The notes beneath the pieces were generated by a model, which ran no database searches, was not told the DNA's origin, and was given only the letters and a program-made list of their open reading frames with translations. Below are positions 5,677-13,762 of a stretch of 64,000 nt of DNA, piece after piece; position 1 is the stretch's first letter, and every line of letters starts with the position of its first letter. Both the position numbers and the translations under genes were made by a program. Source of the DNA: Bacteroides acidifaciens (GTDB taxonomy: Bacteria > Bacteroidota > Bacteroidia > Bacteroidales > Bacteroidaceae); the NCBI RefSeq assembly GCF_024623065.1, contig NZ_JANJZR010000009.1:30248-94247 (forward strand), written 5' to 3'.

Positions 5677-7169
5677 TAGCAGAGATTCTTACAAAAAAGC
5701 CTTTTGCAAGGGTTACTCCCGAAGGTTACTTGCAAGGCAGGATTACGAGCGATTTAAGAAACGCATCGTTCACAAACAATAGTGAGAGGCTGACATGGCA
5801 ACTCATTTCGCAGGCTGATTTTATCCGTGAGTTTTATCCTTCAGGGCACAAGATCAATTCGGAATTGTTTTACCCGGATAGATTGAAATATGACGAAGAG
5901 AAGAAACGGTTCTTCCGAGAAAAAGTGTTCCGTGCCTCTTTTCCCTTTCAGATGATAATCACTATTCAACAGCTTGTACATCTATGTGGCAATGACATTC
6001 ATCATGAGCTGACCGATACCAAAGTCGATGATAGTTCACGGGAAATATTTCTCGAATTTCAAAAAGGATGGCTGGATAAGAATATGGAAATTGCATTTTA
6101 CGAATATGCCAAAAGTGTAAAAATAACGGGAGATGCAGCAATCGTATTCTATATGAATGAAGGTAAGGTATTCACCAAGAATCTCTCCTATTTTGATGGT
6201 GACACTCTTTATCCTCACTACGACTCCATAACCGGTCAAATGACACTGTTTGCCCGACGATACAGTGACTATGACGAAGAGGGAAAGGAACTCATTTCTT
6301 GGGTAGAAGTGTGGGACAATAAAAAAATGTACCGTTACCGTCAGGATAAAAGGGGAATAGTCGGAGCAATAAACAAAGTGAAACAGTATTTCGGTATTGA
6401 AGGATATACATTAGTGGAAGAACACGATCATGGATTTGCCGAATGTCCGGTTGTATATTATCGGGACAAACACGGTGCTTGCTGGAGCTTTTCACAAGAT
6501 AATATCGACAAGTACGAACTGGCTATTTCCCATTTGTGTCAAAACAATATGGCATACGCATTTCCGATCATGTTACTTAAAGGAGAAGATGTTGAAATTC
6601 AGGGAGATATGTATGGTGCGGTAAAAGCTATCACTATGGGGAAGGATGATGATGCAGGCTTTATGAACCGTCCCGAAGCATCACAATCATTTGAACTTCA
6701 AATTAATACATTACTTAAAATGATTTTCATGGGGAGCTTTGTTGTCATGCCTCCCGAAGTAAAGTCAGGAGATTTGCCGGGTGTTGCTATCAAGCTGATA
6801 TATTCACCATCCTTGGAAAAAGCCATGATTGACTGCAAGGAATTTGACGAATCAATAGACAAAATGAAACGGCTGTTTCTGCACGGATATGGAACAGAAA
6901 AAGGCCAACTTACCAAATTCCTCAATTTGAAAATTTTTTCGTGGGCAGTTCCATACGTCCACCAAAATGCAGCCGAATTGGTATCGAACTTGGTACAATT
7001 AGTCGGTGCTGGTATTTTATCGAAAGAAACCGGCTCGGAAGAATCCGGTTATGGGAAAAACAATGAATGGGATCGTATCATGCGTGAATATAAGGAACAG
7101 CAACAAGCTGACTTGCTATATCAACTGAAAATCAAGAAAAATGAAAGTAAAGAGGGTAATGCAAAATGA
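5673..7169 (+). CDS. Phage portal protein
   Basis: A 498-residue protein of typical portal size, translationally coupled to the terminase (ATGA overlap). The order terminase then portal is characteristic. Long helices, aromatic-rich mid-section (YFDGDTLYPHYDSITGQ) and the helical C-terminal region (VPYVHQNAAELVSNLVQLV, followed by a charged tail) fit the portal crown and barrel. No signal peptide. It forms the dodecameric DNA channel at the capsid vertex. The call rests mainly on size and operon position; internal motifs of portals are weakly conserved. Confidence 0.75.
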   Translation: MIAEILTKKPFARVTPEGYLQGRITSDLRNASFTNNSERLTWQLISQADFIREFYPSGHKINSELFYPDRLKYDEEKKRFFREKVFRASFPFQMIITIQQLVHLCGNDIHHELTDTKVDDSSREIFLEFQKGWLDKNMEIAFYEYAKSVKITGDAAIVFYMNEGKVFTKNLSYFDGDTLYPHYDSITGQMTLFARRYSDYDEEGKELISWVEVWDNKKMYRYRQDKRGIVGAINKVKQYFGIEGYTLVEEHDHGFAECPVVYYRDKHGACWSFSQDNIDKYELAISHLCQNNMAYAFPIMLLKGEDVEIQGDMYGAVKAITMGKDDDAGFMNRPEASQSFELQINTLLKMIFMGSFVVMPPEVKSGDLPGVAIKLIYSPSLEKAMIDCKEFDESIDKMKRLFLHGYGTEKGQLTKFLNLKIFSWAVPYVHQNAAELVSNLVQLVGAGILSKETGSEESGYGKNNEWDRIMREYKEQQQADLLYQLKIKKNESKEGNAK

Positions 7170-7183
7170 ACTGTACCAAAACG

Positions 7184-7285
7184 CGGAGCGCGAAAGCAAT
7201 CTCGTACTCCGCGCTCCGAATCCAATGTAACTATACATCGGAAAAAGCCGCCTCTGCCTACATAAAATAGACAGAGGCTTTACTT
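7184..7285 (+). terminator. Double hairpin terminator after portal gene
   Basis: Two hairpins follow the portal stop. CGGAGCGCG (7184-7192) pairs with CGCGCTCCG (7210-7218). CCTCTG (7251-7256) pairs with CAGAGG (7272-7277), followed by CTTTACTTTTT. Between them, at 7231-7238, lies an isolated CTATACAT, the same 8-mer that repeats in the iteron region at 11.6-11.9 kb. The rest of 7170-7367 holds nothing recognisable. Confidence 0.7.
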
Positions 7286-7367
7286 TTTCAACAACTTGGT
7301 TGATAAGCTTGTGTTATAACAAGTCAACTTCTACATTGCAAATGTAATGAATGAGTTGAATATGACA

Positions 7368-7622
7368 CTACTTTCGATACAATTTTTTATTATAAGGCTT
7401 TCGAGGATATTTCCGGTTAAGCTTCTTTTGCAGATCATCACTGATACTTTCATTCAGAAGAATTTTAGAATTTAGCACCCGGACTTCTCCAGTAAGTTCC
7501 ATAATAGTTTTGGCTTGTGTCGCATTTTGTTTTGAAAGCTCAACATTGGCAATAGCCAGTTTGCTGCATTCTGATGTAAGATGATTGAGTTTCTTTGTGC
7601 TGATTAATGATATTCCAAACAT
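7368..7622 (-). CDS. Small coiled-coil protein, unknown function
   Basis: An 84-residue protein. Residues about 10-65 have heptad-like leucine, isoleucine and valine spacing predicting a coiled coil, and the C-terminus is strongly basic (RKYPRKPYNKKLYRK). It is last in the minus-strand block that begins near 11.3 kb and ends 30 bases past the minor head gene. The basic tail suggests nucleic-acid or membrane contact, but I recognise no family. Its size and position would also fit a small accessory head or lysis-related protein. Confidence 0.5.
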   Translation of the reverse strand: MFGISLISTKKLNHLTSECSKLAIANVELSKQNATQAKTIMELTGEVRVLNSKILLNESISDDLQKKLNRKYPRKPYNKKLYRK

Positions 7623-7651
7623 AATATTCTGATATTTAATCTATTAAATAA

Positions 7652-8440
7652 TTATATTGCTGATACGGGAACAGCAAAGCATTTACAATGGCCGTGATAC
7701 GGTGGTAATTTGTCCCATTCCACATGAAATCCGACTTCATCGTCACAAATGTTACAAGGATAGGAGCTGCCACGCATGACAAAGAACCCTATGGCTCCAC
7801 TGGCTTTAGCTTGCAATTCCCAATGCTTCATCCAACCCTCTGCCACAGCATACTCCGTCAAATCTGACAGTGCAGTCCAAGAGCTTACAGTACGTCCTAC
7901 TCCAAAAGACTCCTGAACACCGATTCTTGAAATAATAGAATAACCCTTTGAAATAGCTCTCTGTATATGCTCATTAAGCAATGGCGTTTTTACCGACTGC
8001 CTGATAGATGAAAGTAGTTTGTCTTTGGAAAGGTTCAGTAGTAATCCAGCGGCAATGGCCGTTTCAACCTCCTTTGAAAACCGGTCAACATATTCTCTTG
8101 CGCGTTGTGTGAAGGTTTTGCCGTATGATTCTCGCGTTATATATGTTATGATTACATCCTTATTGTCCTCATGTGTCGCTACTGCCAAAGTATAAGTATA
8201 GTCTTCAATTATTTCAAGAAGGGATAAAATTATGGCATCCACTTCCTCCTGCAACTGTCTGTTTGCTGCAAAACGGAATAATTCAGGGCTGATCTTGTAC
8301 CGGTATGAAATATCTATAATTTGTTTTGCCGCCTCGATCATCACAATTTGAAGATTAGTGCGCATGGACAGCTCCGCATCCAGACGTTGACGGAGATATT
8401 CTTTGGCCTCTTCAATTTCCTTATCAGTCGGTATCCTCAT
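7652..8440 (-). CDS. Phage minor head / head morphogenesis protein
   Basis: A 262-residue, mostly helical protein whose C-terminus carries a metal-binding signature: CNICDDEVG, then PPYHGHCKCFAVPV. This Cys-x-x-Cys ... His-x-His-Cys-x-Cys ending is characteristic of the SPP1 gp7 / Mu F-like head morphogenesis family. Those proteins associate with the portal and are often ejected with the DNA. Although related to portal assembly, it lies on the strand opposite the portal gene. It overlaps the upstream 135-aa gene by 17 bases, showing co-translation. Confidence 0.75.
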   Translation of the reverse strand: MRIPTDKEIEEAKEYLRQRLDAELSMRTNLQIVMIEAAKQIIDISYRYKISPELFRFAANRQLQEEVDAIILSLLEIIEDYTYTLAVATHEDNKDVIITYITRESYGKTFTQRAREYVDRFSKEVETAIAAGLLLNLSKDKLLSSIRQSVKTPLLNEHIQRAISKGYSIISRIGVQESFGVGRTVSSWTALSDLTEYAVAEGWMKHWELQAKASGAIGFFVMRGSSYPCNICDDEVGFHVEWDKLPPYHGHCKCFAVPVSAI

Positions 8441-8831
8441 TTTTACGTTCCTCCTTAATACCTTCCTTGATACTATTCATGCTTCTTTCTTCTTCCAGTA
8501 TCTTGGCATCATCTTCCGGTGATACCGGTTGCTGCAAGCTTCGTAGCCGTTCGGTAAGATCAGAATAGCTTTTAAAAAATTCTTCCATAAACTTAACATC
8601 GGGAGTTGCATTACTGATAAGGAAACATACTTTGATCCATGTTTCTAAATATTCTCGAAGTTCCTTATTGTTGGCTAACTCCCGAATCCGAGAGAACATT
8701 CCGTTGTCATCCCGAAAACGCATACTCCAAAAACCTGACACTGCCTTAATGCTGATCCAGTCATGTTCACTACCATTATCTCTCGTAACAATAAAGTTAC
8801 CTACCTGAATACCGTTTGTTTTTTTGCCCAT
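8424..8831 (-). CDS. Hypothetical phage protein
   Basis: A 135-residue protein. The first half is beta-rich (GIQVGNFIVTRDNGSEHDWISIKAV) and reads like a small domain that recognises a partner; the second half is a charged helix ending EERKNEDTD. It overlaps the minor head gene by 17 bases and the preceding small gene by 35 bases. I do not recognise a family. Position suggests a packaging or head accessory role, but this is only inference. Confidence 0.55.
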   Translation of the reverse strand: MGKKTNGIQVGNFIVTRDNGSEHDWISIKAVSGFWSMRFRDDNGMFSRIRELANNKELREYLETWIKVCFLISNATPDVKFMEEFFKSYSDLTERLRSLQQPVSPEDDAKILEEERSMNSIKEGIKEERKNEDTD

Positions 8832-9003
8832 ACATGTCTTTATTTAATTGTTTCTCAATATATTGTTTCCTTTTATAGCGCATTTTTCCAATATCAAAGT
8901 TATACCTCCACCATTTTTTCCTTATGCAAAACAGATGTGTCGGAATTGGAATGCCCAAATGCACATATCTATATGCAGCCTTTTCCTTCCAATTTCTACT
9001 CAT
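8797..9003 (-). CDS. Small basic protein, unknown
   Basis: A 68-residue, very basic, aromatic-rich peptide (RKKWWRYNFDIGKMRYKRKQ). The ATG at 9003 is preferred over a TTG at 9009. Its stop lies 35 bases inside the next gene, an unusually long overlap, and its composition is odd, so a spurious frame cannot be excluded. It otherwise fills the gap between 9006 and 8831, where no other frame is open. Confidence 0.4.
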   Translation of the reverse strand: MSRNWKEKAAYRYVHLGIPIPTHLFCIRKKWWRYNFDIGKMRYKRKQYIEKQLNKDMYGQKNKRYSGR

Positions 9004-9005
9004 AA

Positions 9006-9227
9006 TCAAACATCTACAATTTCAAATTCATCCGCATGTTTTTCTCCAATCCACAGTCTTTTTTGATTTTCAGTAGCCGTCTCATAAATTCTTCCTCTCT
9101 TGGAAAGATTTCTTTTCCTGAAAATAGCTTCTTCTCCTAATTCGTTATACATTTTTATTGAAGGTGATAATCCCTTTGCCCTGCAAAAGAACAGTCCCGT
9201 TTCCTTATGTCTAAATTTTACTGCCAT
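9006..9227 (-). CDS. Hypothetical small phage protein
   Basis: A 73-residue basic protein beginning MAVKFRHKETGLFFCRAKGL. The ATG at 9227 follows the previous stop by two bases and is preferred over an upstream in-frame ATG at 9242 that would overlap it. Strand-rich N-terminus, helical C-terminus, no cysteine clusters. Unknown family; it is part of the block downstream of the primase-helicase. Confidence 0.5.
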   Translation of the reverse strand: MAVKFRHKETGLFFCRAKGLSPSIKMYNELGEEAIFRKRNLSKRGRIYETATENQKRLWIGEKHADEFEIVDV

Positions 9228-9229
9228 TC

Positions 9230-9412
9230 TTATTCCTCCCACGGATTTTCATCTTCTTCCTCAACGTAAATCCGTTTTAATTTGTCCGATACTTCTTTTA
9301 ATTCACGCTTCATTTGATTTATATGAAATTCAACTGGCATAGGAATTTCCAATGCTCCCCGCAGGTTATCAATTCTTTCAATAATCTCTGCAAATTCATC
9401 CGGTGCGATCAT
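9230..9412 (-). CDS. Hypothetical small acidic protein
   Basis: A 60-residue acidic helical protein, mostly one amphipathic helix (INQMKRELKEVSDKLKRIYVEEEDENPWEE). Its ATG lies one base past the stop of the primase-helicase gene and its own stop is two bases before the next ATG, so it is tightly packed in the operon. Function unknown. Confidence 0.55.
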   Translation of the reverse strand: MIAPDEFAEIIERIDNLRGALEIPMPVEFHINQMKRELKEVSDKLKRIYVEEEDENPWEE

Positions 9413-9413
9413 A

Positions 9414-11081
9414 CTATTTGGTTCTTATTTTTAATTGTTTGATAATCTTCTCCACAGCGTCCAATTCAAAAACTGTTGTTCTTTTCTCCATGTGGTACGT
9501 CCCTTCCAGTTTCTTCTCCCGGAACAAACGCTGGACTTGATAAATGCTTAATGACAAGCAGGCCGCAAGTCCTTCATGGGTATAGGCATATCGTTTGCCA
9601 TCTTTGTAAACCGGTTTGGCGATCCTTTGCTTATAGTTGCCCCGTAGGTCTTCCCGTTTCTCATAATAGAGTTTTTCCGTCAAGGCTGTTCCATATAAGC
9701 CATATACCTGACCGTTCGGGGTTCTTTTTTTGCGATAACCGGCTTCCGAAAGAATACGTCCGAATACTGTCACATTCTCTTCTTTGGCATTATTGTCCTT
9801 ACACCATTTGCAGTATTTCCGGTACAGAATGGCCGAAGACATCCATTTGGGTTCAATATCGGCAATTTCCTCATATCGGCACAGATAGTTCATTTGATAC
9901 ATGAACTTCATTACGGTACTACTTTCCGACTGATATTCATCCATGACATTTTCAAGTTCCTTACTGTCCGTCAACTTATAACCATTGGCGATAAAACGGT
10001 CACGACCTTCCAATATCCAGTTGAATATAGCCGGGTATTCGGCTTCCAAATCCCGTGACAGTTCTTTTTTCTGCCGGGCTTTGGGTATCTCCACTTCAAA
10101 AGGAATAATGCAAATACGCCGTCTCATTCCATAGCTCCAATCTTTCAAATATGGCATTTGGTTGGCATTTGCCATCAACAAGGGAATATTGTAAGCAGTA
10201 AAGTTGTCACCATAAATAGGCCGGGCTTCGGTAGGCTCACCACTAATAAGACTTTTCAACGTGTCACTATCCTTACCAAACTCTAACGCTTGTATTTCAG
10301 AACAGTAGTTCAACCGCTTGCCATTGATGAAAGCGATATTCTTTTTTCTTTCATTTCCAGTAATCAATGCACCTATACCGAAATTGCTGACATTCTCCCG
10401 GCCAAGTATGCCCATGATTGTTTCAAAAACCACACTTTTTCCATTGGAACCGGAGCCACGAAGAACAAGCATTGTTTCCATTTTCGCCACACGCCGGTCA
10501 ACGAAAATACTTCCAAGAAATTCCTGCAAAACTTTTTGCATGTTTTTGTCCGGCAAAACTTCATCCAAAAACATTCTCCAAAGAAAGACATGTTCTTCCG
10601 GCTTGTAGTCATAGGGAACGCATGTGGTCTGTACCCAACGGCGGTTGAAAGAATGCGCACGGCGAGCACTCATATCAAACACGCAATTGTTAAATACCAC
10701 AATAGCATTATCAGGTTTCAAGGCTTTTCCTGCCACTACACGCTTACAGACTTTCAATACGCCTTCCACGCGAGAATAATCGCCATTGGGCATCTTGCAT
10801 TTACGCATCAAGTCATATATCAGGTTGCCAAAATCATCCCATGCCATCTCTTCATATATCCGGCCACTGAAATAGTAAGGCGTACCATTGAATTTACAAA
10901 TCGAAGATCGTATAATGGCTGCACGCATTAAGTCCTGCACAGCATCAACACGAGCTGCACTCTTGGACTCTTGTAAGGCAGCATCCAGTTTCTCGCCTTT
11001 CATAAGTCCAAAGACCTCATTCAACAACTTCCTATACTTTCCCTTCTCCATGTACAATCTATGAATTTGAATATCCGGCAC
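9414..11081 (-). CDS. D5/P4-type primase-helicase
   Basis: A 555-residue replication protein. Residues about 60-190 fit the D5 N-terminal region. The Walker A loop GSGSNGKS near residue 210 and a downstream NYCSEIQ segment mark a superfamily 3 helicase. The later MANANQMP...GMRRRICIIPF stretch is the sensor/arginine-finger region usual in phage and plasmid primases. The C-terminus carries a small DNA-binding domain (residues about 500-550, EGLAACLSLSIYQVQRLF). An internal ATG at 11051 is an alternative start, since the 11081 start overlaps the upstream gene by 23 bases. The adjacent iteron-rich region suggests it acts at a nearby origin. Confidence 0.85.
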   Translation of the reverse strand: MPDIQIHRLYMEKGKYRKLLNEVFGLMKGEKLDAALQESKSAARVDAVQDLMRAAIIRSSICKFNGTPYYFSGRIYEEMAWDDFGNLIYDLMRKCKMPNGDYSRVEGVLKVCKRVVAGKALKPDNAIVVFNNCVFDMSARRAHSFNRRWVQTTCVPYDYKPEEHVFLWRMFLDEVLPDKNMQKVLQEFLGSIFVDRRVAKMETMLVLRGSGSNGKSVVFETIMGILGRENVSNFGIGALITGNERKKNIAFINGKRLNYCSEIQALEFGKDSDTLKSLISGEPTEARPIYGDNFTAYNIPLLMANANQMPYLKDWSYGMRRRICIIPFEVEIPKARQKKELSRDLEAEYPAIFNWILEGRDRFIANGYKLTDSKELENVMDEYQSESSTVMKFMYQMNYLCRYEEIADIEPKWMSSAILYRKYCKWCKDNNAKEENVTVFGRILSEAGYRKKRTPNGQVYGLYGTALTEKLYYEKREDLRGNYKQRIAKPVYKDGKRYAYTHEGLAACLSLSIYQVQRLFREKKLEGTYHMEKRTTVFELDAVEKIIKQLKIRTK

Positions 11082-11322
11082 GAGTTAAAGCCTCAACCAT
11101 ATATGCTGACAAGTTATTTATGGCAACATCACCTAAATATCCGCATCGCCACAAATCAGCACGCCAATCCTCTAAAGACGTGTCACAAGGTATATGATAT
11201 TTTTGCATAATATCTCGCATCACCGCACAATCTTCATATCTTTCCTCTTCCTGCGCTTTTCTGAACACAGAAACAAAAACGTATCGCCCATAATCAAACA
11301 ATATAGACTCAAACTTATTCAT
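11059..11322 (-). CDS. Hypothetical protein upstream of primase-helicase
   Basis: An 87-residue helical protein with two cysteine-bearing segments (EDCAVMRDIM, HIPCDTSLEDW). It is the first gene of the minus-strand replication block and its end overlaps the primase-helicase start by 23 bases. No family recognised. Being first after the iteron region, it may help initiate replication or regulate the block, which is speculation from position. Confidence 0.5.
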   Translation of the reverse strand: MNKFESILFDYGRYVFVSVFRKAQEEERYEDCAVMRDIMQKYHIPCDTSLEDWRADLWRCGYLGDVAINNLSAYMVEALTRAGYSNS

Positions 11323-12080
11323 ATCATCATTTTTATACCCGAAAACAAAGCATTTCTACTGTTTTTATACTATTTTTCAAGTGTTTTTATGCCACAAATA
11401 TAGCTTATTTTCTACATAATTACCGCATAAAAGCTATTATTTTCTACTTAAATATAGAATAAATACGCTTTTTTTGAAGTCTTTTTTGTTATATTTTTAT
11501 TGGTTTCATCATTCAATATCAATAATCGCAAAATATTGATAAACAAAGGAAAACGGCTCTATTTCAATAGAAAATACAGATGAAACATTCTCTCTGATAT
11601 GTATGGTTTATGTAGGGTTTTAAAGGCAACTATACATATATAACATATTGAAATACAAATCAATGGAAAAATAGTGCATAGTATGTATAGTTTTTTATGC
11701 AAACCATATATTATATATTTTTTTCCATACGCAATTTACATATAAACTATACATACTATACATTAAATTTCCATTGACCTAATAATGAATGATTTACACA
11801 TGTATAGTTATGAAGTAAACTATACATATACTATACATTTTCAGAAGTAAAACTATACATCGGACATTCACTTTTGTAATTTATCATTGGAAAAGCCTTA
11901 AAAACATCCATTATTGGCTCCAAAAAAGAAAAAAAATAAAAATCTTGACCGGGATTGAAACATGCTTGGTGTCTTGGGTAGCCGGGGGGGTGCCCTCCCT
12001 GCTTTCATTATCCAGTTAACCAGCAAAGAAGGAGAAAAGCCGCGTTTTGTCTTGATTCTCTTTATATTATACCTATAATA
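11323..12080. other. Non-coding region with iterons (replication origin candidate)
   Basis: 758 bases without a convincing gene. The centre (11,600-11,870) is very AT-rich and contains eight copies of CTATACAT, six on the plus strand (11630, 11747, 11756, 11820, 11831, 11853) and two on the minus (11683-11690, 11800-11807). Two plus-strand pairs are spaced 9 and 11 bases apart. Most copies extend to AACTATACAT. The AT-rich tract, clustered repeats and neighbouring helicase gene are the usual layout of an iteron-type origin. The right part (11,940-12,080) contains a G-tract (GCCGGGGGGG) and nothing else I recognise. Confidence 0.6.
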
Positions 12081-12647
12081 TTAAATATTATCCGGCTTTT
12101 CCGCTCCTTCTGCTTTCCGCTTTGCTCGATCAGCTATAAAAAGGCTGCATCTATAACATTGCAAAGGTAGATAATAATGTACTGTTTCCTCTTCTTCCGT
12201 GTTTTCGTCCTTCTTCATTTGCTGGAGATCGGCTATTTTCATTAATACATCCGCGCGATCTTTGCCCCTTAAATAAGGTAGGGTTTGTTCGAGGCCTGAT
12301 AAAACAGCGTCTTTATCTCGGTATTGTACAACATTCCCGGCTTTTTCTTCCTCTTCTGTTTCTGTGTTTTTCTTTTTCTTCTTGCTTTTGGGGCTATCAT
12401 TGTCAGGAAGGAAGGCGGCGCGGTTATCTTCAAAAGACCGTATTAGTTTATTAATGCCGGGTTTATCCTTTGCAAGTTGGGCGGCTCCGCGTTGCGCCGT
12501 TTCTATTTTGGTTGATCGTGGTCTAAATATAGTTGCGTATGCTTCGCCACGACTGGCACCGGATGCAACAAGCATACAAAAGAAAACATCATCCGGGGTT
12601 AATTGATAAATTTGCTGTAAATCTGTTACGCGCTTACTGTACACCAT
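12081..12647 (-). CDS. Putative terminase small subunit
   Basis: A 188-residue protein. Its N-terminal part (residues about 10-75: VTDLQQIYQLTPDDVFF, SGASRGEAYATIFRP, AAQLAKDKPGINKLIRSFE) follows the helix-turn-helix and helical pattern of small terminases, which bind the pac or cos site. A lysine-rich linker (SPKSKKKKKN) and a C-terminal helical and cysteine-bearing segment follow. The ATG at 12647 is chosen because the predicted promoter -7 box (12711-12704) lies inside any longer frame. It sits far from the large subunit and on the other strand, which is unusual, so the call is moderate. Confidence 0.5.
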   Translation of the reverse strand: MVYSKRVTDLQQIYQLTPDDVFFCMLVASGASRGEAYATIFRPRSTKIETAQRGAAQLAKDKPGINKLIRSFEDNRAAFLPDNDSPKSKKKKKNTETEEEEKAGNVVQYRDKDAVLSGLEQTLPYLRGKDRADVLMKIADLQQMKKDENTEEEETVHYYLPLQCYRCSLFIADRAKRKAEGAEKPDNI

Positions 12648-12703
12648 ATAAAACGATATGAAAGAGTTTATTATATTGGCGTCTCGCGCTCTGTAACTTG
12701 CTA

Positions 12704-12735
12704 CAAAGTTAAACAAAGGCTATAAATAAAGCAAA
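12704..12735 (-). promoter_or_regulatory. Bacteroides-type promoter (minus strand)
   Basis: TTTG (12735-12732), 20-base spacer, TAACTTTG (12711-12704) on the minus strand. It would give a 5' leader of about 50 bases for the small-terminase candidate and fixes that gene's start at 12647. Confidence 0.7.
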
Positions 12736-12899
12736 TAAGCGTATTTAAACACCTATTTTCTATAAATATTTCCTTACTTCTTAAATACTTTATATTTATC
12801 ATCATATTATTTATTAATTTATTGATAATCAATATATTATATCAATATTAATAAATGTAAAAACGGAGCATTTTATTAAAAAATAAAAGTACATTTTGT

Positions 12900-12929
12900 T
12901 TTGTATTACAAATATTATTCGTATCTTTG
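12900..12929 (+). promoter_or_regulatory. Bacteroides-type promoter for the plus-strand early operon
   Basis: TTTG (12900-12903), 18-base spacer, TATCTTTG (12922-12929). Predicted leader of about 87 bases to the ATG at 13023; it includes the first copy of the 16-bp repeat CGGATCACCTTCCACA (12955-12970). This appears to be the main promoter of the long operon running to about 21 kb. Confidence 0.7.
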
Positions 12930-13022
12930 TAATACAGAAAAGGAGATAAAAGACCGGATCACCTTCCACAAATTCCGCTTTTACTTCTTCTTGGTTGAGT
13001 GTTTAATTTAAAATATAAGATC

Positions 13023-13262
13023 ATGGAAGTATTACTAAACTTACAAAACAAAAATGTAACGCTAAACGCCGTACATGTAGCCCCAGAGGGCACAAACTGT
13101 TGCAACCGTTTGAAGGTTCATTTTGATGTGTTTCAAGAAACGGCGAAAAAAGCCGCTATTATAAGACTATCAACGGCAAATAGTTTTGAACTGATTCACT
13201 ATCAAGATAAACATATAGCGTTATTAATTCCTTTTGATCGCATTCAAAAGATTTCATATTAA
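13023..13262 (+). CDS. Small early protein, unknown
   Basis: A 79-residue protein beginning MEVLLNLQNKNVTLNAVH. An upstream GTG (12999) is in frame, but the ATG is preferred. Beta-rich middle, no cysteine cluster beyond NCCN, no membrane segment. It is the first gene behind the early promoter, a place often used for host-takeover or regulatory proteins; function unknown. Confidence 0.55.
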   Translation: MEVLLNLQNKNVTLNAVHVAPEGTNCCNRLKVHFDVFQETAKKAAIIRLSTANSFELIHYQDKHIALLIPFDRIQKISY

Positions 13263-13269
13263 TAAAAAA

Positions 13270-13297
13270 CCGGGTCGAGTTTGGCGACTCTTCCCGG
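13270..13297 (+). repeat. GC-rich intergenic hairpin H1
   Basis: CCGGG (13270-13274) pairs with CCCGG (13293-13297), with an inner GAGT/ACTC pair. It is followed directly by the motif CCTTTAAACTTTGCGTT. The same hairpin-plus-motif layout recurs at 13698-13765 and 15181-15222. Confidence 0.6.
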
Positions 13298-13300
13298 CCT

Positions 13301-13358
13301 CCCTTTAAACTTTGCGTTTATCGGATCACCTTCCACAGTGATAACGCAAAGTTAAGGG
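13301..13358 (+). repeat. Large imperfect inverted repeat in early-operon leader
   Basis: CCCTTTAAACTTTGCGTTTATC (13301-13322) is nearly complementary to GATAACGCAAAGTTAAGGG (13340-13358). Three single-base bulges interrupt about 19 pairs. The loop contains the second copy of CGGATCACCTTCCACA (13322-13337). It lies 43 bases before the next gene and could form an RNA switch or protein-binding site. Confidence 0.6.
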
Positions 13359-13383
13359 AAAAACAAAGACAAACCAAGTTTCA

Positions 13384-13404
13384 CCCTTTAAATTTTGCGT
13401 TATG
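13384..13404 (+). promoter_or_regulatory. Conserved pre-start motif (copy at 13402 gene)
   Basis: CCCTTTAAATTTTGCGTTATG ends in the start codon of the 13402 gene. Related motifs end at the ATGs of 13763 (CCCTTTAAAACTTTGTATTATG, split here for length) and 15220 (CCTTTAAACTTTGATATTATG). The TTTG tetramer resembles the tail of the Bacteroides -7 box, so these could be promoters giving near-leaderless mRNAs, or translation signals. Confidence 0.5.
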
Positions 13405-13683
13405 AACACAGATTTATTAATTATCTATATTCGCAATTCTCGCGATATTTACGCGCTTACTGAATGGCTGCAAAATGCACTCTTGAAAAAAGTAAACCGC
13501 GGTTTAACTCCTTCCGTTGAATATCTTGCAAACTGTTCTACTATGAAAAAGATCGTCCGGATGGCGGCTAAAATGCTTTCCGATCAGGATCATAAGACCG
13601 CAACCAAGCAAGAAAAAGAACAAGCGGCAAGAGAACACGCGGCCTATATTATCGGATGCGTGGAATATCTTTCTAAATTCTAA
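13402..13683 (+). CDS. Hypothetical early protein
   Basis: A 93-residue, mostly helical protein with charged C-terminal half (DQDHKTATKQEKEQAAREHAA). The start codon is fixed by the conserved CCCTTTAAATTTTGCGTTATG motif. No cysteine pairs or membrane segment. I do not recognise the family. Its neighbours are replication and regulation genes. Confidence 0.55.
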   Translation: MNTDLLIIYIRNSRDIYALTEWLQNALLKKVNRGLTPSVEYLANCSTMKKIVRMAAKMLSDQDHKTATKQEKEQAAREHAAYIIGCVEYLSKF

Positions 13684-13697
13684 TAATAACTATTTTT

Positions 13698-13719
13698 CCG
13701 GGGTTGTCATGGCTCCGGG
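13698..13719 (+). repeat. GC-rich intergenic hairpin H2
   Basis: CCGGGG (13698-13703) pairs with CTCCGG (13713-13718) over a short loop. It precedes the conserved pre-start motif at 13742-13765. Second member of the hairpin series H1-H3. Confidence 0.55.
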
Positions 13720-13762
13720 TTACTTCTTACTTTTCATTATTCACCCTTTAAAACTTTGTATT

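Noticed and set aside
10290..10931. Plus-strand open frame of 213 codons
   Set aside because: It lies wholly antisense to the primase-helicase gene, whose motifs are clear; its residue use is unlike a real protein.
12955..12970. CGGATCACCTTCCACA resembles the 3' end of 16S rRNA (GGATCACCTCC)
   Set aside because: The match breaks after GGATCACCT, and no other rRNA sequence is present. The likeness is probably chance.
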